A stretch of DNA of 64,000 nt from Flavobacteriales bacterium UBA6770 (GTDB lineage Bacteria > Bacteroidota > Bacteroidia > Flavobacteriales_G > Salibacteraceae). Shown piece after piece: positions 38,001 through 49,300 of the stretch (positions are counted from its first letter, which is position 1; the number at the start of each line of letters is the position of its first letter). Below the pieces are notes generated by a model. The model made no database searches. It was not told the DNA's origin and saw only the letters and a list, made by a program, of their open reading frames with translations. Where the stretch lies: the NCBI GenBank assembly GCA_905181875.1, contig CAJIZH010000001.1:186001-250000 (forward strand), in the 5' to 3' direction. Position numbers and translations under genes: made by a program.

Positions 38001-39472
38001 GAGTGAAATATTTAAATACTACTTATTATGCTAAGAATGAAAAACTGCGTATTGAAGAAGATTGGTTTGGGTTTGATAATTTGAAATTAACCGATCAAAA
38101 TGGGAATAAGGCAAATACAATTGCGACTGTTTATCACACCAATTTTTCGGACATTAACTATGATGTCAGTGTAAATATGACTGACTTTTTAGTATTAAAC
38201 ACTACAGCCAACAACAACGATTTGTATTATGGAACAGGCTATTTAACAGGAGATTTAGATATTTCTGGTTATGATGATCAGTTGCTTATAGAATTGAACG
38301 CAAAAACAGCAAAACGTAGTGAATTTGTAATTCCTCTAAGTGGTTCGGCTGAAATTGGTAAAAGTGACTTTATAACATTTGTGAATTCTGATGGTTCGGT
38401 TGATTCTTCCGATGAAAATAAAATGGATTTAAGTGGCATTGAAATGACGTTTAACTTGAAAGTAGATCCTTCAACAAAAGTCCGAATGTTATTTGACGAA
38501 GTTACGGGTGACGAACTTAATGCTAGAGGAGAGGGGAATCTAAAACTAGAAATAAACTCTAAAGGAGACTTTGGTATGTTTGGAAAGTATCGTGTATCAA
38601 GAGGGAATTACAGTTTTACATTTAAAAACCTTTTCAGTAAGAAATTTGATTTGGAAGAGGGCGGCACGATTGTATGGAATGGTGATCCTTTGAATGCAGA
38701 TATGAATATTACCGCTATCTACAATGTGCGTGCTCCGCTTGGCGAGATTCTGAACGATTCTACTATGACCACTAAAGTAAACAATGAGTGTTTGATGAAA
38801 ATGACCGAGCGCTTATCTCAGCCAAAAATCGACTTTGATATTCGTCTACCAAATGCTTCTCCTGGAATTGCACAGCAAGTTAAAAGTCAAATGAGTACAC
38901 CAGAAGAAATAAACAAGCAAGTATTTTCGCTGCTGTTATTCAATCGGTATTCTCCACCACAAAGTGGATTGAGCGCTTCTGGCGTTGGTGTAGCAACTTC
39001 AAGCGATTTAATATCAAATCAATTAAATAATTGGATTGCAAAAATGAATAACCAGTTATTTGATGTCGGTGTGAGTGAAATTAACACTGGAGAGGTTGAG
39101 ATTGCATTGTCTAAAAAATTACTAGACGATAGGTTGATTCTTGAAAGTAATGTAGGCGTTAATCGAGCTGATGAAGCATCTCCAGATTCAGAAAGTCAGG
39201 GTCAATTTGTAGGAGATTTTAAGTTGGAGTACTTAATTACTGAAAATGGAAAAATCCGAGGCAAAGTATTTAATCGAACTGAAAATAGGTCTTCGATAGA
39301 AACTCAAGATGGTGCAAATGCTCAGACTCAGGGAGTAGGAATTGTATTGCGAGAAGATTTTAATTCAGCGGGTGAGCTCTGGAAAAAAGTGTTTAACAAT
39401 CAAGAAAGAAAGGATAAACGAAAACGAACAAAAGCTGAACATGAGCAGCAAAAGGCGGTTAAGGAAGAGTGA
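35009..39472 (+). CDS. TamB-like translocation/assembly module protein
   Basis: About 1487 residues. An N-terminal basic segment and helix (AIKKAVKYFSFGLTGVVALL through LSLLFLPAVQ) is followed by AsmA/TamB-like repeated beta strands. The C-terminal ~400 residues form a DUF490/TamB domain (RVSRGNYSFTFKNLFSKKFD, GGTIVWNGDPLNADMNITA). TamB-like proteins bridge inner and outer membrane and move lipids or assist Omp85 proteins. The start is unclear. The only usual start codon is TTG 35063, inside the helix. The frame is open back to a TAA at 34994. ATC 35009 would give a proper N-terminus and fits the promoter distance. Confidence 0.82.
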   Translation: MKKAVKYFSFGLTGVVALLAIVLSLLFLPAVQTIIAKKALNYVFAEDTVDFGLERIAITPFSVVEVSGLYLSDQEKDTLLFANSLKVYLGDWNVSPFELKFDSVILDHSKFYISIHDGDSISNLQFVIDRFSSNSRDTSAIDYQLKFATVRMNKVFFHWNDFNFPDTAYGVNFQHIEARKISASLQDVQIAPDEITASISTLGLSDKSGFELTNLKTEFTLNDTVIDLNKLTIRTPKTSITGNYAMKHNAYKSFSDYIHDVEMIAVLDAASLSSYDLAFFVPQLEGMDEMIRIDGVYRGTVSSFKMEHFTLEYGKSTFLTGKMDIHGLPEIKSTQINLYLSDGYLLRSDLERIPLAPFSASNTVKLPTQLKKWRYAKLDGKYIGTIKNFIADANFATNLGTIKSDVQVNANANKINYQGAIGLKRFQMGKLFDNQNLNLVTGNFKVNGTGTTAKSANVEAKGNVSTFDFKGYRYQDVTIDGQFLKGLFNGKLNVNDPLCKLNFDGSLNVLTKRDTYRFKLQMDTLFPVLLGIYDRDSSAFFSGNMDVNVIGSSIDTIMGSALFSHVYYQENDSTLYIDTMSVKSFVKDSLREIHIVSSLGDISLKGDAILQGADEAIAKILDNALPAYFENQYDVNKNKGGLVLYANLNENLNDVFSIFLPELSLNSNLVVRSSFFLDPPKLNFSVNSEGFSYANLMVDSFELNGGFLDSTFHVELISDTVALNKNIRVENLNLVCDFNEDSINLYLNYYNTGDKVYAGRVNLGGKVNSPKSFGFRIYDAFVEVADSVWRFAPDNYVEIDSNLLKIVHLQVYSHNKYIKLDGVIGPSLSDSIQLDFNDLNLSNIGRILNRSDLKLAGTSSGRIISNKTTTSPLILMDVAIDGLELNEMAIGSGKLVSEWNNALERAEVDFDLIRLPDILIPDTVHSLKMSGFIYPTREENNLDLKLGTQGFYLQSLEPFTRSFMDSLDGSISGFIGVSGEFDQPVLQGEFDLMDSRFRVKYLNTTYYAKNEKLRIEEDWFGFDNLKLTDQNGNKANTIATVYHTNFSDINYDVSVNMTDFLVLNTTANNNDLYYGTGYLTGDLDISGYDDQLLIELNAKTAKRSEFVIPLSGSAEIGKSDFITFVNSDGSVDSSDENKMDLSGIEMTFNLKVDPSTKVRMLFDEVTGDELNARGEGNLKLEINSKGDFGMFGKYRVSRGNYSFTFKNLFSKKFDLEEGGTIVWNGDPLNADMNITAIYNVRAPLGEILNDSTMTTKVNNECLMKMTERLSQPKIDFDIRLPNASPGIAQQVKSQMSTPEEINKQVFSLLLFNRYSPPQSGLSASGVGVATSSDLISNQLNNWIAKMNNQLFDVGVSEINTGEVEIALSKKLLDDRLILESNVGVNRADEASPDSESQGQFVGDFKLEYLITENGKIRGKVFNRTENRSSIETQDGANAQTQGVGIVLREDFNSAGELWKKVFNNQERKDKRKRTKAEHEQQKAVKEE

Positions 39473-39523
39473 AAATAATGTTGAGTTTCTAGAATAGTGG
39501 AACTAATGTTCAACCTTCAACAT

Positions 39524-40645
39524 TTATTTCACCGGTACATTCTCAACAATCTCTAATCCGTATCCAACAAGACCCGTTCTAGATTTAGCATTATTGGTAA
39601 TCAATCGCATTTTACGAATTCCAAGATCACGAATGATTTGCGCACCAACACCATAATCTTTATCATCCATTTGCAATCCGAGATCAATTTCCTGATTAGG
39701 ATTTTTATCCAATTGCATTTTGTAAGTTTCTAGTTTGTTGATAAGCCCTAAACCACGAATACCTTGCTGCATATAAACAACAGCACCACTCCCTTGTTTA
39801 TGTATGGCCTCAAATGCTTTACTTAGTATGGTAGGTTCATCATGCTTGAAAGCATTAAAAATTGCACCTAAACTACTACTTGAATTTACACGAACCATTA
39901 CAGCCTCGTCTTCACTCCATTCGCCAATGGTAACCGCTAAATGCTCATCACCAGTAGTTTTTTGTCGATAGCCAATTAAAGAAACCTCGCCGTACTCAGT
40001 ATTCACTTTTACTTCAACTTCTCTGGTAACCAAAGTCTCTTCCTTTAATCGATGCGCTACTAAATTTTCAATCGATATGATTTTCATATCAAATTTTGCT
40101 GCAATCTCTTTGAGCTCAGGAAGGCGAGCCATAGTGCCATCTGCATTCATAATTTCAACCAACACACCACCTGGTGTAAGTCCTGCCATTCTGGCTAAAT
40201 CTATAGTTGCTTCTGTATGTCCCGTTCTTCTTAATACTCCACCTTCTTTAGCTCGTAAAGGGAAAATATGACCCGGTTTTCCAAGGTCGTTTGGATTTGT
40301 GTCAGGATTAATTAAAGCTTGAACAGTTAATGCTCTATCTGAAGCAGAGATACCTGTAGTGCAGCCATGTCCATTTAAATCTACAGATACTGTAAATGGT
40401 GTTGCATGCAATGCCGTATTATCGGTAACCATTAATTCTAACCCAAGCTCATTACATCTCGATTCAGGTAATGCACAACAGATTAAACCACGCCCATGAG
40501 TAGCCATGAAATTGATAATCTCTGGGGTTATATGTTCAGCTGCTGCAATAAAATCACCTTCGTTTTCACGATCTTCATCGTCAACCACAATTACGATTTT
40601 TCCTTGTCTAATGTCCTCTATTGCTTCCTTAATGGTATCCAACAT
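39524..40645 (-). CDS. ribBA: 3,4-dihydroxy-2-butanone-4-phosphate synthase with degenerate GTP cyclohydrolase II domain
   Basis: 373 residues. The N-terminal ~200 form an intact RibB domain: [47 protein letters not shown]. It makes the four-carbon unit of riboflavin from ribulose 5-phosphate. The C-terminal ~170 resemble GTP cyclohydrolase II ([19 protein letters not shown]). However, where active enzymes have RVHSECLTGD...SLRCDCG with three zinc cysteines, it reads [16 protein letters not shown], with no cysteine. The second activity is probably lost, so GTP cyclohydrolase II should be encoded elsewhere. The same pattern is common in Flavobacteriia, from memory. Confidence 0.9.
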   Translation of the reverse strand: MLDTIKEAIEDIRQGKIVIVVDDEDRENEGDFIAAAEHITPEIINFMATHGRGLICCALPESRCNELGLELMVTDNTALHATPFTVSVDLNGHGCTTGISASDRALTVQALINPDTNPNDLGKPGHIFPLRAKEGGVLRRTGHTEATIDLARMAGLTPGGVLVEIMNADGTMARLPELKEIAAKFDMKIISIENLVAHRLKEETLVTREVEVKVNTEYGEVSLIGYRQKTTGDEHLAVTIGEWSEDEAVMVRVNSSSSLGAIFNAFKHDEPTILSKAFEAIHKQGSGAVVYMQQGIRGLGLINKLETYKMQLDKNPNQEIDLGLQMDDKDYGVGAQIIRDLGIRKMRLITNNAKSRTGLVGYGLEIVENVPVK

Positions 40646-40664
40646 GTTCTTTGTTTTACGGCTG

Positions 40665-40672
40665 CAAAAGTA
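40665..40672 (-). promoter_or_regulatory. -7 promoter box of ribBA
   Basis: The minus strand reads TACTTTTG, a perfect TAnnTTTG, 20 bases before the ATG. I see no FMN riboswitch in this short leader. Confidence 0.5.
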
Positions 40673-40722
40673 AGGATTAGATGTTGGCTACTTACTGGTA
40701 AATTTTGATAACATTTGTTGTT

Positions 40723-41272
40723 ATGATCGACGGAGAATTTTCTGTTTATTTCGCTTTACTACTAATGCTTCTTGGTATTATTGCTGGAGGATGGTTTGCG
40801 CTCAAGCTGGCGAAGTATTTTAAAGGCCGAAGTATAAAAAGTCGATTAAACCGAGGACTACAAAAAGAACAAGAAGCGGCTAAATGGCTGAAGCGTAACG
40901 GTTATAAAATCATTGACTACCAAGTGTCTTTGAGTTATTCATTAAAGGAAAACGGAGTAGATAAAAAGATAACGGTATCACCTGATTTTAAAGTTTCTAA
41001 AAACGGTCAAGAACAGATTATTGAAGTGAAATCGGGTAAAGCAGCACCTCGAATAGAAAACAGGGATACACGCAGGCAGCTACTTAGAATATCATTTTAT
41101 TGAGCCTGATATTCCATTATTTCTATTGGATATGGAAAATAATGAACTAAAGAAAATCAATTTTCCTGATCAAGGAACTAAAAGTGCTTCGAAAGTGTGG
41201 TTGTTTTGGTTGGTATTTGCACTGGGGGCAGGCTCAACAGTTTTCGTTTTCTATTTGTTGATTGATAGCTGA
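40723..41272 (+). pseudogene. Membrane-anchored PD-(D/E)XK nuclease-like protein, frameshifted
   Basis: From ATG 40723, an N-terminal helix (YFALLLMLLGIIAGGWFAL) is followed by RGLQKEQEAAKWLKRNGYKI and SPDFKVSKNGQEQIIEVKSG. The spaced PD...ExK is the core of PD-(D/E)XK nucleases. The frame ends at a TGA near 41101. One base on, the next frame continues sensibly: LEYHFIEPDIPLFLLDME, a polar stretch, then a second helix (WLFWLVFALGAG, ending FYLLIDS) to 41272. Removing one base near 41081-41086 restores QLLEYHFIEP. It may be a recent mutation or a base-call error; the full product would be about 180 residues. Confidence 0.65.
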
Positions 41273-41287
41273 CTCAATAAATACGAG

Positions 41288-42355
41288 TTACTTCATTTGT
41301 TGAATCAATTTTTGCTCTAATCGTGCAATTACTTTTGGATCTGGATTAGGAGGCAGGTTGTACTCCTTTATATACAAATCGTAAGTACTTATGAATAGTG
41401 AGTCTTGGAACTTATAACTGTGCGGTTCTATAGTTTTACTTATTTCAGAAATTCCATTTAAAGACATCTTTAGATTGGCCACGTAATTTGTTCCACTGTA
41501 GATTTCAAAAGCAGAACTTTTATTATATAGACCAAAGAAATTTAATATAGGTAGAATCGTAAATAGACACAATGAAAGCCAAGTAACACTCCTGTTTTTA
41601 AACCAAAACTTTGAATTGTATAAAGGCTCTGATTTTCCAATTCCAAACCAAAGAACCCCAATCATTGCAAGGTTCCAAATCCAGATTACAGAATTGGTAT
41701 TCAAGCCAATTGGCCCTAGTAGTAAAAGAATGATTCCATGAAACCCAATTAATCCAATTACTGAATATTTCGATATTTTGGGAATTAGAATACCAACTGC
41801 AAATAAAATTTCGAGATAAGGGAATGCAGATGAAATGGCATAAATGTCAGTTTTAAAGCTCGATAAATAATTGGTAATAGGAGATACAACATAAGGAATG
41901 ATATAATCGTTGAAGCCAGGATTCAACTTAAAAATGCCTGCCCAAACATAAAAGCCAACTACACTTATTCTGAAGGCTAAATAAATGTATTCAATAGGTT
42001 CATATTTTCTATACAAGCGCTGAAAAGGAATTAGTAAAGCCAGCATTCCAACACATTGCACAAACCATGGCTGAATTCTATTCCAGTCTTGGATACCTAC
42101 AATGATTAACAATAAAACACCAATACCAAGGGGTAGCCGACTTTTAGGATACAAGAAAACCGCAATTAAATAAGCGATAGTGATGCCTAAAGTTATCTTT
42201 TGAACTAGTGGTAAAAGAGCAGGTAAGAAGCTAAATAAAGGGATTTGAGGCAATCCTTCAAATTCAAACCAAAGCCGCCAGGAAAAGGCAATACATAGCA
42301 ATAGATTCAGAATCAGAATGCGGGTAACCCAAAATAAGCGTTTACCAATGCTCAT
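41288..42355 (-). CDS. Polytopic membrane protein (HTTM/DoxX-like)
   Basis: 355 residues from ATG 42355, with about eight to ten hydrophobic helices over residues 10-300 and a soluble C-terminal tail. ISVVGFYVWAGIFKLNPGFN resembles the helix of DoxX/HTTM-type proteins that carries Phe-Lys-Leu. It has no CxC redox motif, unlike the MauE fusion at 17995. ATG 42379 would add eight residues. It is divergent from pyrD. Function unknown. Confidence 0.65.
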   Translation of the reverse strand: MSIGKRLFWVTRILILNLLLCIAFSWRLWFEFEGLPQIPLFSFLPALLPLVQKITLGITIAYLIAVFLYPKSRLPLGIGVLLLIIVGIQDWNRIQPWFVQCVGMLALLIPFQRLYRKYEPIEYIYLAFRISVVGFYVWAGIFKLNPGFNDYIIPYVVSPITNYLSSFKTDIYAISSAFPYLEILFAVGILIPKISKYSVIGLIGFHGIILLLLGPIGLNTNSVIWIWNLAMIGVLWFGIGKSEPLYNSKFWFKNRSVTWLSLCLFTILPILNFFGLYNKSSAFEIYSGTNYVANLKMSLNGISEISKTIEPHSYKFQDSLFISTYDLYIKEYNLPPNPDPKVIARLEQKLIQQMK

Positions 42356-42437
42356 AAATTCAAATTTAGCTTGCAACATGTGTGAAATCTGTGAATAAAC
42401 CAGTCCTTTTCAACATGCAGACGTGTATGGTGAAGTG

Positions 42438-42445
42438 TACTTTTG
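42438..42445 (+). promoter_or_regulatory. -7 promoter box of pyrD
   Basis: TACTTTTG, a perfect TAnnTTTG, ends 17 bases before ATG 42463. It decides against the upstream starts that would place this box inside the coding sequence. Confidence 0.5.
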
Positions 42446-42462
42446 GACAAATATTTACAAGT

Positions 42463-43491
42463 ATGTATCACCTTCTTATTAAACCCTTATTATTTCTACT
42501 CAACCCTGAAAGAGCGCACTATTTCACAACAAATATGTTGGGTAATGTGTTGGCTATTCCGGGAGCAAAGGCCTTGTTTGCCGCACTTTTTCAAGTAAAG
42601 GATAAGCGATTAGAGCGAACGGTATTCGGAATAAAATTCCCAAATCCTGTTGGTTTAGCTGCAGGGTTCGATAAAGAAGCAAAGCTTTATAAGAACATGG
42701 CGCACCTTGGTTTTGGTTTTATAGAAGTAGGAACGATAACGCCAAAAGGTCAGCCCGGTAATGCGAAACCACGATTGTTTCGCCTTACCCAAGACAATGC
42801 TCTAGTTAATCGAATGGGTTTTAATAACGAAGGTCTTGAAGGTGCTGTTGAGCGGTTAAAGTCAAGAAATTCAAACCTCATTATTGGCGGAAATATTGGA
42901 AAGAATAAAGTGACCCCAAATGAAAATGCAACAGAAGACTACACCATTTGTTTCGAAGCGCTTTTTCCACATGTCGATTATTTCGTGGTGAATGTTAGTT
43001 CTCCAAACACTCCTAATTTAAGGGCCTTACAAGATAAAAAGCCACTTACCGAGTTACTGTCAACATTGCAAGACTTGAACAACAAAAAGGACAGTCCCAA
43101 GCCAATTTTGCTAAAGATTGCACCTGATTTAACCACAGAACAATTGGACGATATTGTAGAAATTGTAGCTAATACAAAAATTGCTGGCCTTATTGCTACT
43201 AACACTACATTGAGCCGAGAAGGATTAAAAAGCGACTCGAGTTTGGTTCAAGAAATGGGCGGATTGAGCGGAGCTCCTGTTAAGGATAAATCTACCGAAG
43301 TAATTCGCTATTTGCGTAAAAAATCAAATGCAAGTTTCCCCATCATTGGAGTAGGGGGAATTCATTCTGCTGAAGACGCTATTGAAAAATTGAATGCTGG
43401 TTGTGATTTAGTGCAGGTTTATACTGGTTTTGTATATGAAGGGCCTGGTTTGGTTAAGAAGATTAATAAAGGGATATTGGATAGAATGTAG
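42463..43491 (+). CDS. pyrD: Quinone-dependent dihydroorotate dehydrogenase (class 2)
   Basis: 342 residues from ATG 42463, matching class 2 enzymes. The frame is open 27 codons upstream, but the family start ([20 protein letters not shown]) and the promoter box support 42463. It oxidises dihydroorotate to orotate in pyrimidine synthesis, using membrane quinone. Motifs: the N-terminal membrane-associating helix, [18 protein letters not shown], the catalytic Ser region [25 protein letters not shown] and [11 protein letters not shown] for FMN. Confidence 0.93.
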   Translation: MYHLLIKPLLFLLNPERAHYFTTNMLGNVLAIPGAKALFAALFQVKDKRLERTVFGIKFPNPVGLAAGFDKEAKLYKNMAHLGFGFIEVGTITPKGQPGNAKPRLFRLTQDNALVNRMGFNNEGLEGAVERLKSRNSNLIIGGNIGKNKVTPNENATEDYTICFEALFPHVDYFVVNVSSPNTPNLRALQDKKPLTELLSTLQDLNNKKDSPKPILLKIAPDLTTEQLDDIVEIVANTKIAGLIATNTTLSREGLKSDSSLVQEMGGLSGAPVKDKSTEVIRYLRKKSNASFPIIGVGGIHSAEDAIEKLNAGCDLVQVYTGFVYEGPGLVKKINKGILDRM

Positions 43492-43520
43492 AAAAAAGCT
43501 AATCGTACCTAAATGATATT

Positions 43521-43844
<324 letters not shown>

Positions 43845-43905
43845 CAGCTGAAAATTGCTAGTTTACGAAATTGCAAAGAATAATAAATTTGATTGATAAA
43901 ACGAA

Positions 43906-43921
43906 CGCGATGCAAATCGCG
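43906..43921 (-). terminator. Hairpin after the TrmH-family gene
   Basis: CGCGAT-GCAA-ATCGCG is a perfect stem 14 bases past the methyltransferase stop. On the minus strand a weak T-rich stretch follows, so it may act as a terminator. Confidence 0.4.
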
Positions 43922-43934
43922 CTCGAGCACATGT

Positions 43935-44633
43935 TTATAGTTTCTCATTCCTCTGAAAAAAATCATTTACCAAAATTTCAGGTTTTTTCAAAGTACGCAA
44001 ACCCCACTCAACTTTTAAAGCTACTTTTTCTTCATCCGATAATTCCCAAACCTCACGATCCATTTTGTTCAATTTAGAGCGCATATTTTGCAGAATAAGA
44101 GCAGAAGAAACGGATACGTTAAAGCTTTCTGTAGCTCCATAAATTGGAATTCTAAGGTGAATATCTGCTTTTCCTAATACCAAAGGACTCACCCCCGATT
44201 TTTCACTTCCAAAAAAGAATGCGGTTTTTTCAGTTGGAATGTAGTCGTCTAAAATCACATCCTTTTCATGGGGAGTAGCTGCCACAATGGTATATCCTTT
44301 AGCCTTTAAATCAGCAACGCAACTCGAAATACCACCTGCTCCTTTGTGCGATTTAATGGAAACCCAATTCTCAGAACCCATAGCCATTCCCCTCTGAACT
44401 TTAAATTTGTTTTCGTCTTCCATAACATGCACGTCCTGAATTCCAAAACACTCAGCACTCCTTATAAGTGCACCAGAGTTGTGTTCGTGAAACACGTCTT
44501 CTACACCGATAACAATATGACGCGTTCTATGTTCTAAAAGTCGTTCAAACAGTTCATTTCGTTCGTCGGTTAAGAATATGGAAATATCGTTCCATAAATC
44601 ACATTGGTTTTTATAATCTAACGTTCTCCACAT
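43935..44633 (-). CDS. TrmH family tRNA/rRNA 2'-O-methyltransferase
   Basis: 232 residues. SPOUT methyltransferase with HIVIGVEDVFHEHNSGALIR (motif 1, N...R), AFFFGSEKSGVSPLVL (motif 2) and IPIYGATESFNVSVSSALIL (motif 3). The Glu-Ser-Phe-Asn-Val-Ser form and the C-terminal helix extension fit TrmH, which methylates G18 of tRNAs, better than RlmB. The exact target cannot be proven. Divergent from tpiA. Confidence 0.85.
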   Translation of the reverse strand: MWRTLDYKNQCDLWNDISIFLTDERNELFERLLEHRTRHIVIGVEDVFHEHNSGALIRSAECFGIQDVHVMEDENKFKVQRGMAMGSENWVSIKSHKGAGGISSCVADLKAKGYTIVAATPHEKDVILDDYIPTEKTAFFFGSEKSGVSPLVLGKADIHLRIPIYGATESFNVSVSSALILQNMRSKLNKMDREVWELSDEEKVALKVEWGLRTLKKPEILVNDFFQRNEKL

Positions 44634-44683
44634 ACCGCGAAAATAAATTAGAAAATCAATTTTTCCACTTTCATAAGCTTGGC

Positions 44684-44691
44684 TAATTTTG
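44684..44691 (+). promoter_or_regulatory. -7 promoter box of tpiA
   Basis: TAATTTTG, a perfect TAnnTTTG, ends 21 bases before the tpiA ATG. Confidence 0.5.
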
Positions 44692-44712
44692 CCAACCCAC
44701 TAAATTGAACCT

Positions 44713-45471
<759 letters not shown>

Positions 45472-45474
45472 AAT

Positions 45475-46302
45475 ATGAAATACATTGAAGTAGAATTTAC
45501 TTTTAATCCAGAAGAACTAGATGGTGAAATAGTTCTTGCAGAAATAGCTGAGTTGCCTTTTGAAAGTTTTGCAGAAGAGACCGGGAAAATATTAGCCTAT
45601 GCTCAAGAAGAGGATTTTGATAAAAAGACCTTAGAGGATTTTCAATGGTTAAAAGAAAATTCAGTTGAATACAAATTCAATGAAATCAATGATGTTAATT
45701 GGAATGAAGAGTGGGAGAAGAATTTTGATCCTATTGAAGTAAGCGATAAATGCATCGTTAGAGCGACTTTTCATAAGCTCAAAAAGGAATACCAATACGA
45801 TTTGTTGATTGATCCAAAAATGTCTTTTGGAACGGGGCATCATGCTACAACTTATTTGGTATTAAAGAACATGTTCAATTTTGATTTTGAAGGCGCACAG
45901 GTTCTGGATATGGGCACAGGAACAGGTGTTTTGGCAGTGTTGGCTATTAAGCTTGGTGCTAAACATGCATTAGCAATCGATAATAATGAATGGGCATTTG
46001 ACAATGCTATGGACAACATTAAACTCAACAATTGCGAAGGAAAAATCACGGTTGAAATTGGAGAATCAGAACTTATTGAAGGAAAAACTTTTGATTACAT
46101 TTTAGCTAATATTAATCGAAATGTGATTTTATCTGATTTGCCGCTTTACGAAAAGTCATTGAATAAAGATGGAGCGTTACTGGTCAGTGGTATTATGACT
46201 CATGACGTTGAACATGTTTTGAATAAAGCCAAAGAAGTTGGTTTAATTCTTGAATCGTTAGAAGAGAAAGATAACTGGAATCTATTCGTGTTTAAGAAAT
46301 AG
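45475..46302 (+). CDS. prmA: Ribosomal protein L11 methyltransferase PrmA
   Basis: 275 residues. An N-terminal substrate-recognition domain is followed by a Rossmann methyltransferase with DPKMSFGTGHHATTYL, VLDMGTGTGVLAVLAIKLGA (SAM motif I) and DYILANINRNVIL (the NPPY-like motif as ANIN). It methylates ribosomal protein L11 at several amino groups. It starts three bases after the tpiA stop, so it depends on the tpiA promoter. Confidence 0.94.
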   Translation: MKYIEVEFTFNPEELDGEIVLAEIAELPFESFAEETGKILAYAQEEDFDKKTLEDFQWLKENSVEYKFNEINDVNWNEEWEKNFDPIEVSDKCIVRATFHKLKKEYQYDLLIDPKMSFGTGHHATTYLVLKNMFNFDFEGAQVLDMGTGTGVLAVLAIKLGAKHALAIDNNEWAFDNAMDNIKLNNCEGKITVEIGESELIEGKTFDYILANINRNVILSDLPLYEKSLNKDGALLVSGIMTHDVEHVLNKAKEVGLILESLEEKDNWNLFVFKK

Positions 46303-46337
46303 TTAATAGATTAGTCAGTTGTAATATAAAACTCAAT

Positions 46338-49300
46338 TTGCAAGCACTCCGCTCCCTTATAATTTTTACGTTGTTTTTGCTTATTTCCTTTGCTGGAAAG
46401 GCACAAACGGACCGTTCTCCATTCCCGCATGATTCTATAGGATTCTTCAATCGTTTGGAGGATATGTTTAAGGAATTGAATGTTGGAAAAGATGAAGGAA
46501 AGAAATTCATCAAAGAATTTGAGCCCATCTGGTTTAGTGATTTTTTTGAGTCTGAAATCCGCGAAGTAATATATAACACCTGTGATAAGATGAACGAGAA
46601 GCGGATGCTTCCTCTTTCAGAGTTTAGGGCATATCTAATGGCGGTTATTGCATTCGTGAATTCGGATCATGAGATCGAACAGTTTAATTCTTGGCATAAC
46701 GCAGTAGACAATAAGTTGTTGGGACGGAGTAAACGACGCTATTATGATTTTCTGATTTTTAGTCAGTATTTGTTTAATGAAAATGCACTCTACAAAACCA
46801 ACATTACAACATGGAAATCAGACAACTCGAACTACAAAATATTCTGGGATTACGATATAAAGGAGCCCGTCGTTACCATAGAAGAATTGGATTTAATGTG
46901 TCTAGCCAAGAAGGATAGTGCTTCTATTTATGTAACTAAAGGAACCTACTATCCGGATCAAAAATTATGGAAAGGATATGGTGGTATTGTGAATTGGCAA
47001 AAAGCTGGTTATGAAGAAAATCAGGTAGTAGCTGAAATTAAAGGCTACCAGGTACAAATGAATCATTCTAGTTACAAAGCAGACTCGGCCATCTTTACTA
47101 ATTCTGTTTATTTTGGATCCTCAAAACTTATGGGAGACATAGAAGACAAGGTTTTGGCAAACGTTTCGGAAGGACGTTCTTCTTATCCAAAATTCGATTC
47201 ATACAATGACAATTTAGCTATTGAAAATATTTTTCCAAAGGTGGATTACCATGGAGGATTTATTCAAAGAGGCTCAAGTTTTATAGGTAAAGGTAGTGCC
47301 GAGAAATTGGCACGTGTGGTAATTAATAGAAATGGAAAACCATTTATTGAGGCTTATGCGCACACCTTCGTAATACGTGAAAGTAAATTAACAGCAGATC
47401 CCGCTGAGGTTTTGATATACATTAACGGCGATACTATTTTTCATCCAGGGTTAAATTTTAAATTTGATAACAGTAAAAGAACATTGACGCTTTATCGAAA
47501 TAAAGTAGGTCGTTCTAAGGCACCTTTCTTCAACCATTTCCATAATTTAGACATGCATGTTGAGGAGATAGAGTGGAATATAGATGGAAATATGTTTCAT
47601 TTAAAACCAATATTAGGTAATACGGATCGCTCGGCTTTATTTGAATCTAGAGACTACTATAGAGCCTATCGATATGATGAATTGTATGGTTTGGATAATC
47701 GTCATCCTTTGGTGATTCTAAAAAAATGTGCTGAAGAAATGGGTAGCAATGAAATGACGGCTACCGACATTGCTGTTTGTTGGCGTCTGCCATTTGTGGA
47801 GGTGCAACGGTCATTAATGGTGCTCTCTAATGTAGGATTTGTTCGATACGATTACGATACTAAAATGGTGAGGATTTTACCGAAAACCTTTAATTACGTT
47901 CAGGATAGGCTAAGGAAGAGGGATTATGATATTATTCAATTTGTATCTGATCCACCTAAGAGAAACGATAAGCAGTGTGTTGGTAATGAGAATAATGCAG
48001 ATTTTAATTTAGATTCTTCTTACATGCAGATACATGGAGTTCGTGGAATAAACTTAAGCGATTCACATAATGTGATAATCTATCCACTGAATTGTGAAAT
48101 ACTGCTCCGTCCAAATAGAGATTTTGATTTTTCCGGTGTTGTTGTAGCCGGTAACTTAGAGTTTTTTGGGCGTGATTTTAAGTTTCAATATGATTCTTTT
48201 CAAATCAAAATGCCACTTATTGATTCCATGAGAATTAACGTCGAAACTGAGGAAATGGACCGGTATGGAAAGCCTACTATGAAACGAGTGAAAACGGTAA
48301 TTGAACAAATTAATGGAAAACTTGAAGTAGATAAATTCAATAACAAATCAGGTAAACGCGCCATTAAGCGCTGGCCAGTATTTACCAGTTATAATGATTC
48401 ATATACCTATTACGATCGACCTGAAATTGAAGGTGGTGTTTATGACAGAGAAGATTTTTATTTTAAGCTTGAACCATTTGAATTTGATAGTCTGGATAAC
48501 TTTGAGAATTCAAGTATTCAGTTTGCTGGAAGTTTTAAGAGTGCAGGAGTATTTGAAGAATTTGAAGAAGTACTCTCCTTACAGACTGATTTTTCTTTAG
48601 GATTTATTCATCCTACGCCTGAAGAGGGAATGCCCATGTATGGTGGTAAAGGAATATTTACAGCAGATATTTTATTAAGTCATGAGGGATTAAAAGGTTC
48701 AGGTTATGTCGATTATATAACTTCAACTACTGAATCACAGAGTTTTTTCTTTCATCCAGATTCTGCATATGCAACTGCACAGCAATTTGTAATCGAATCA
48801 CAATATCCAGGCCCACCGGAATACCCTAATGTAGAGAGCGTAAATGTCGAATGGCATTGGCATCCTTATCAAGATACAATGACGGTTGCAAATTATGGTT
48901 CGCCATTTTCAATGTATGAGGCTAATAGGACTTTTGAAGGTACTTTGATTTATAATCCTGATAGTTTGATTGGTACAGGAAAGGGCAACAAGAGAGGGAA
49001 GTTTGAATTTGATAAAGCAATTACACTTTCAAATGAAATACGATTTAAATTCTTTGAATTCTTTGCTGATACTGCTGATTTTGCATTAAAAACAGGATCG
49101 CTAGGAGAATTAGGGTTTGATACCAAAAACATGAATGCGCACGTAAGCTTTAAGGATAGAATAGGGCATTTTACAGCTAATAGTGAAGAGTCGTCTGAAA
49201 TTATGTTTAGAAAAAATGAATACATGGCTCGGATGGATGAATTTAGCTGGTACATGGATGATGATATAGTAGATCTTACGGCAAAGAAGCGGAATGTTGA

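Noticed and set aside
42382-42462. Upstream start for pyrD adding 27 residues
   Set aside because: A perfect promoter box lies inside this stretch and the added residues do not match class 2 enzymes.
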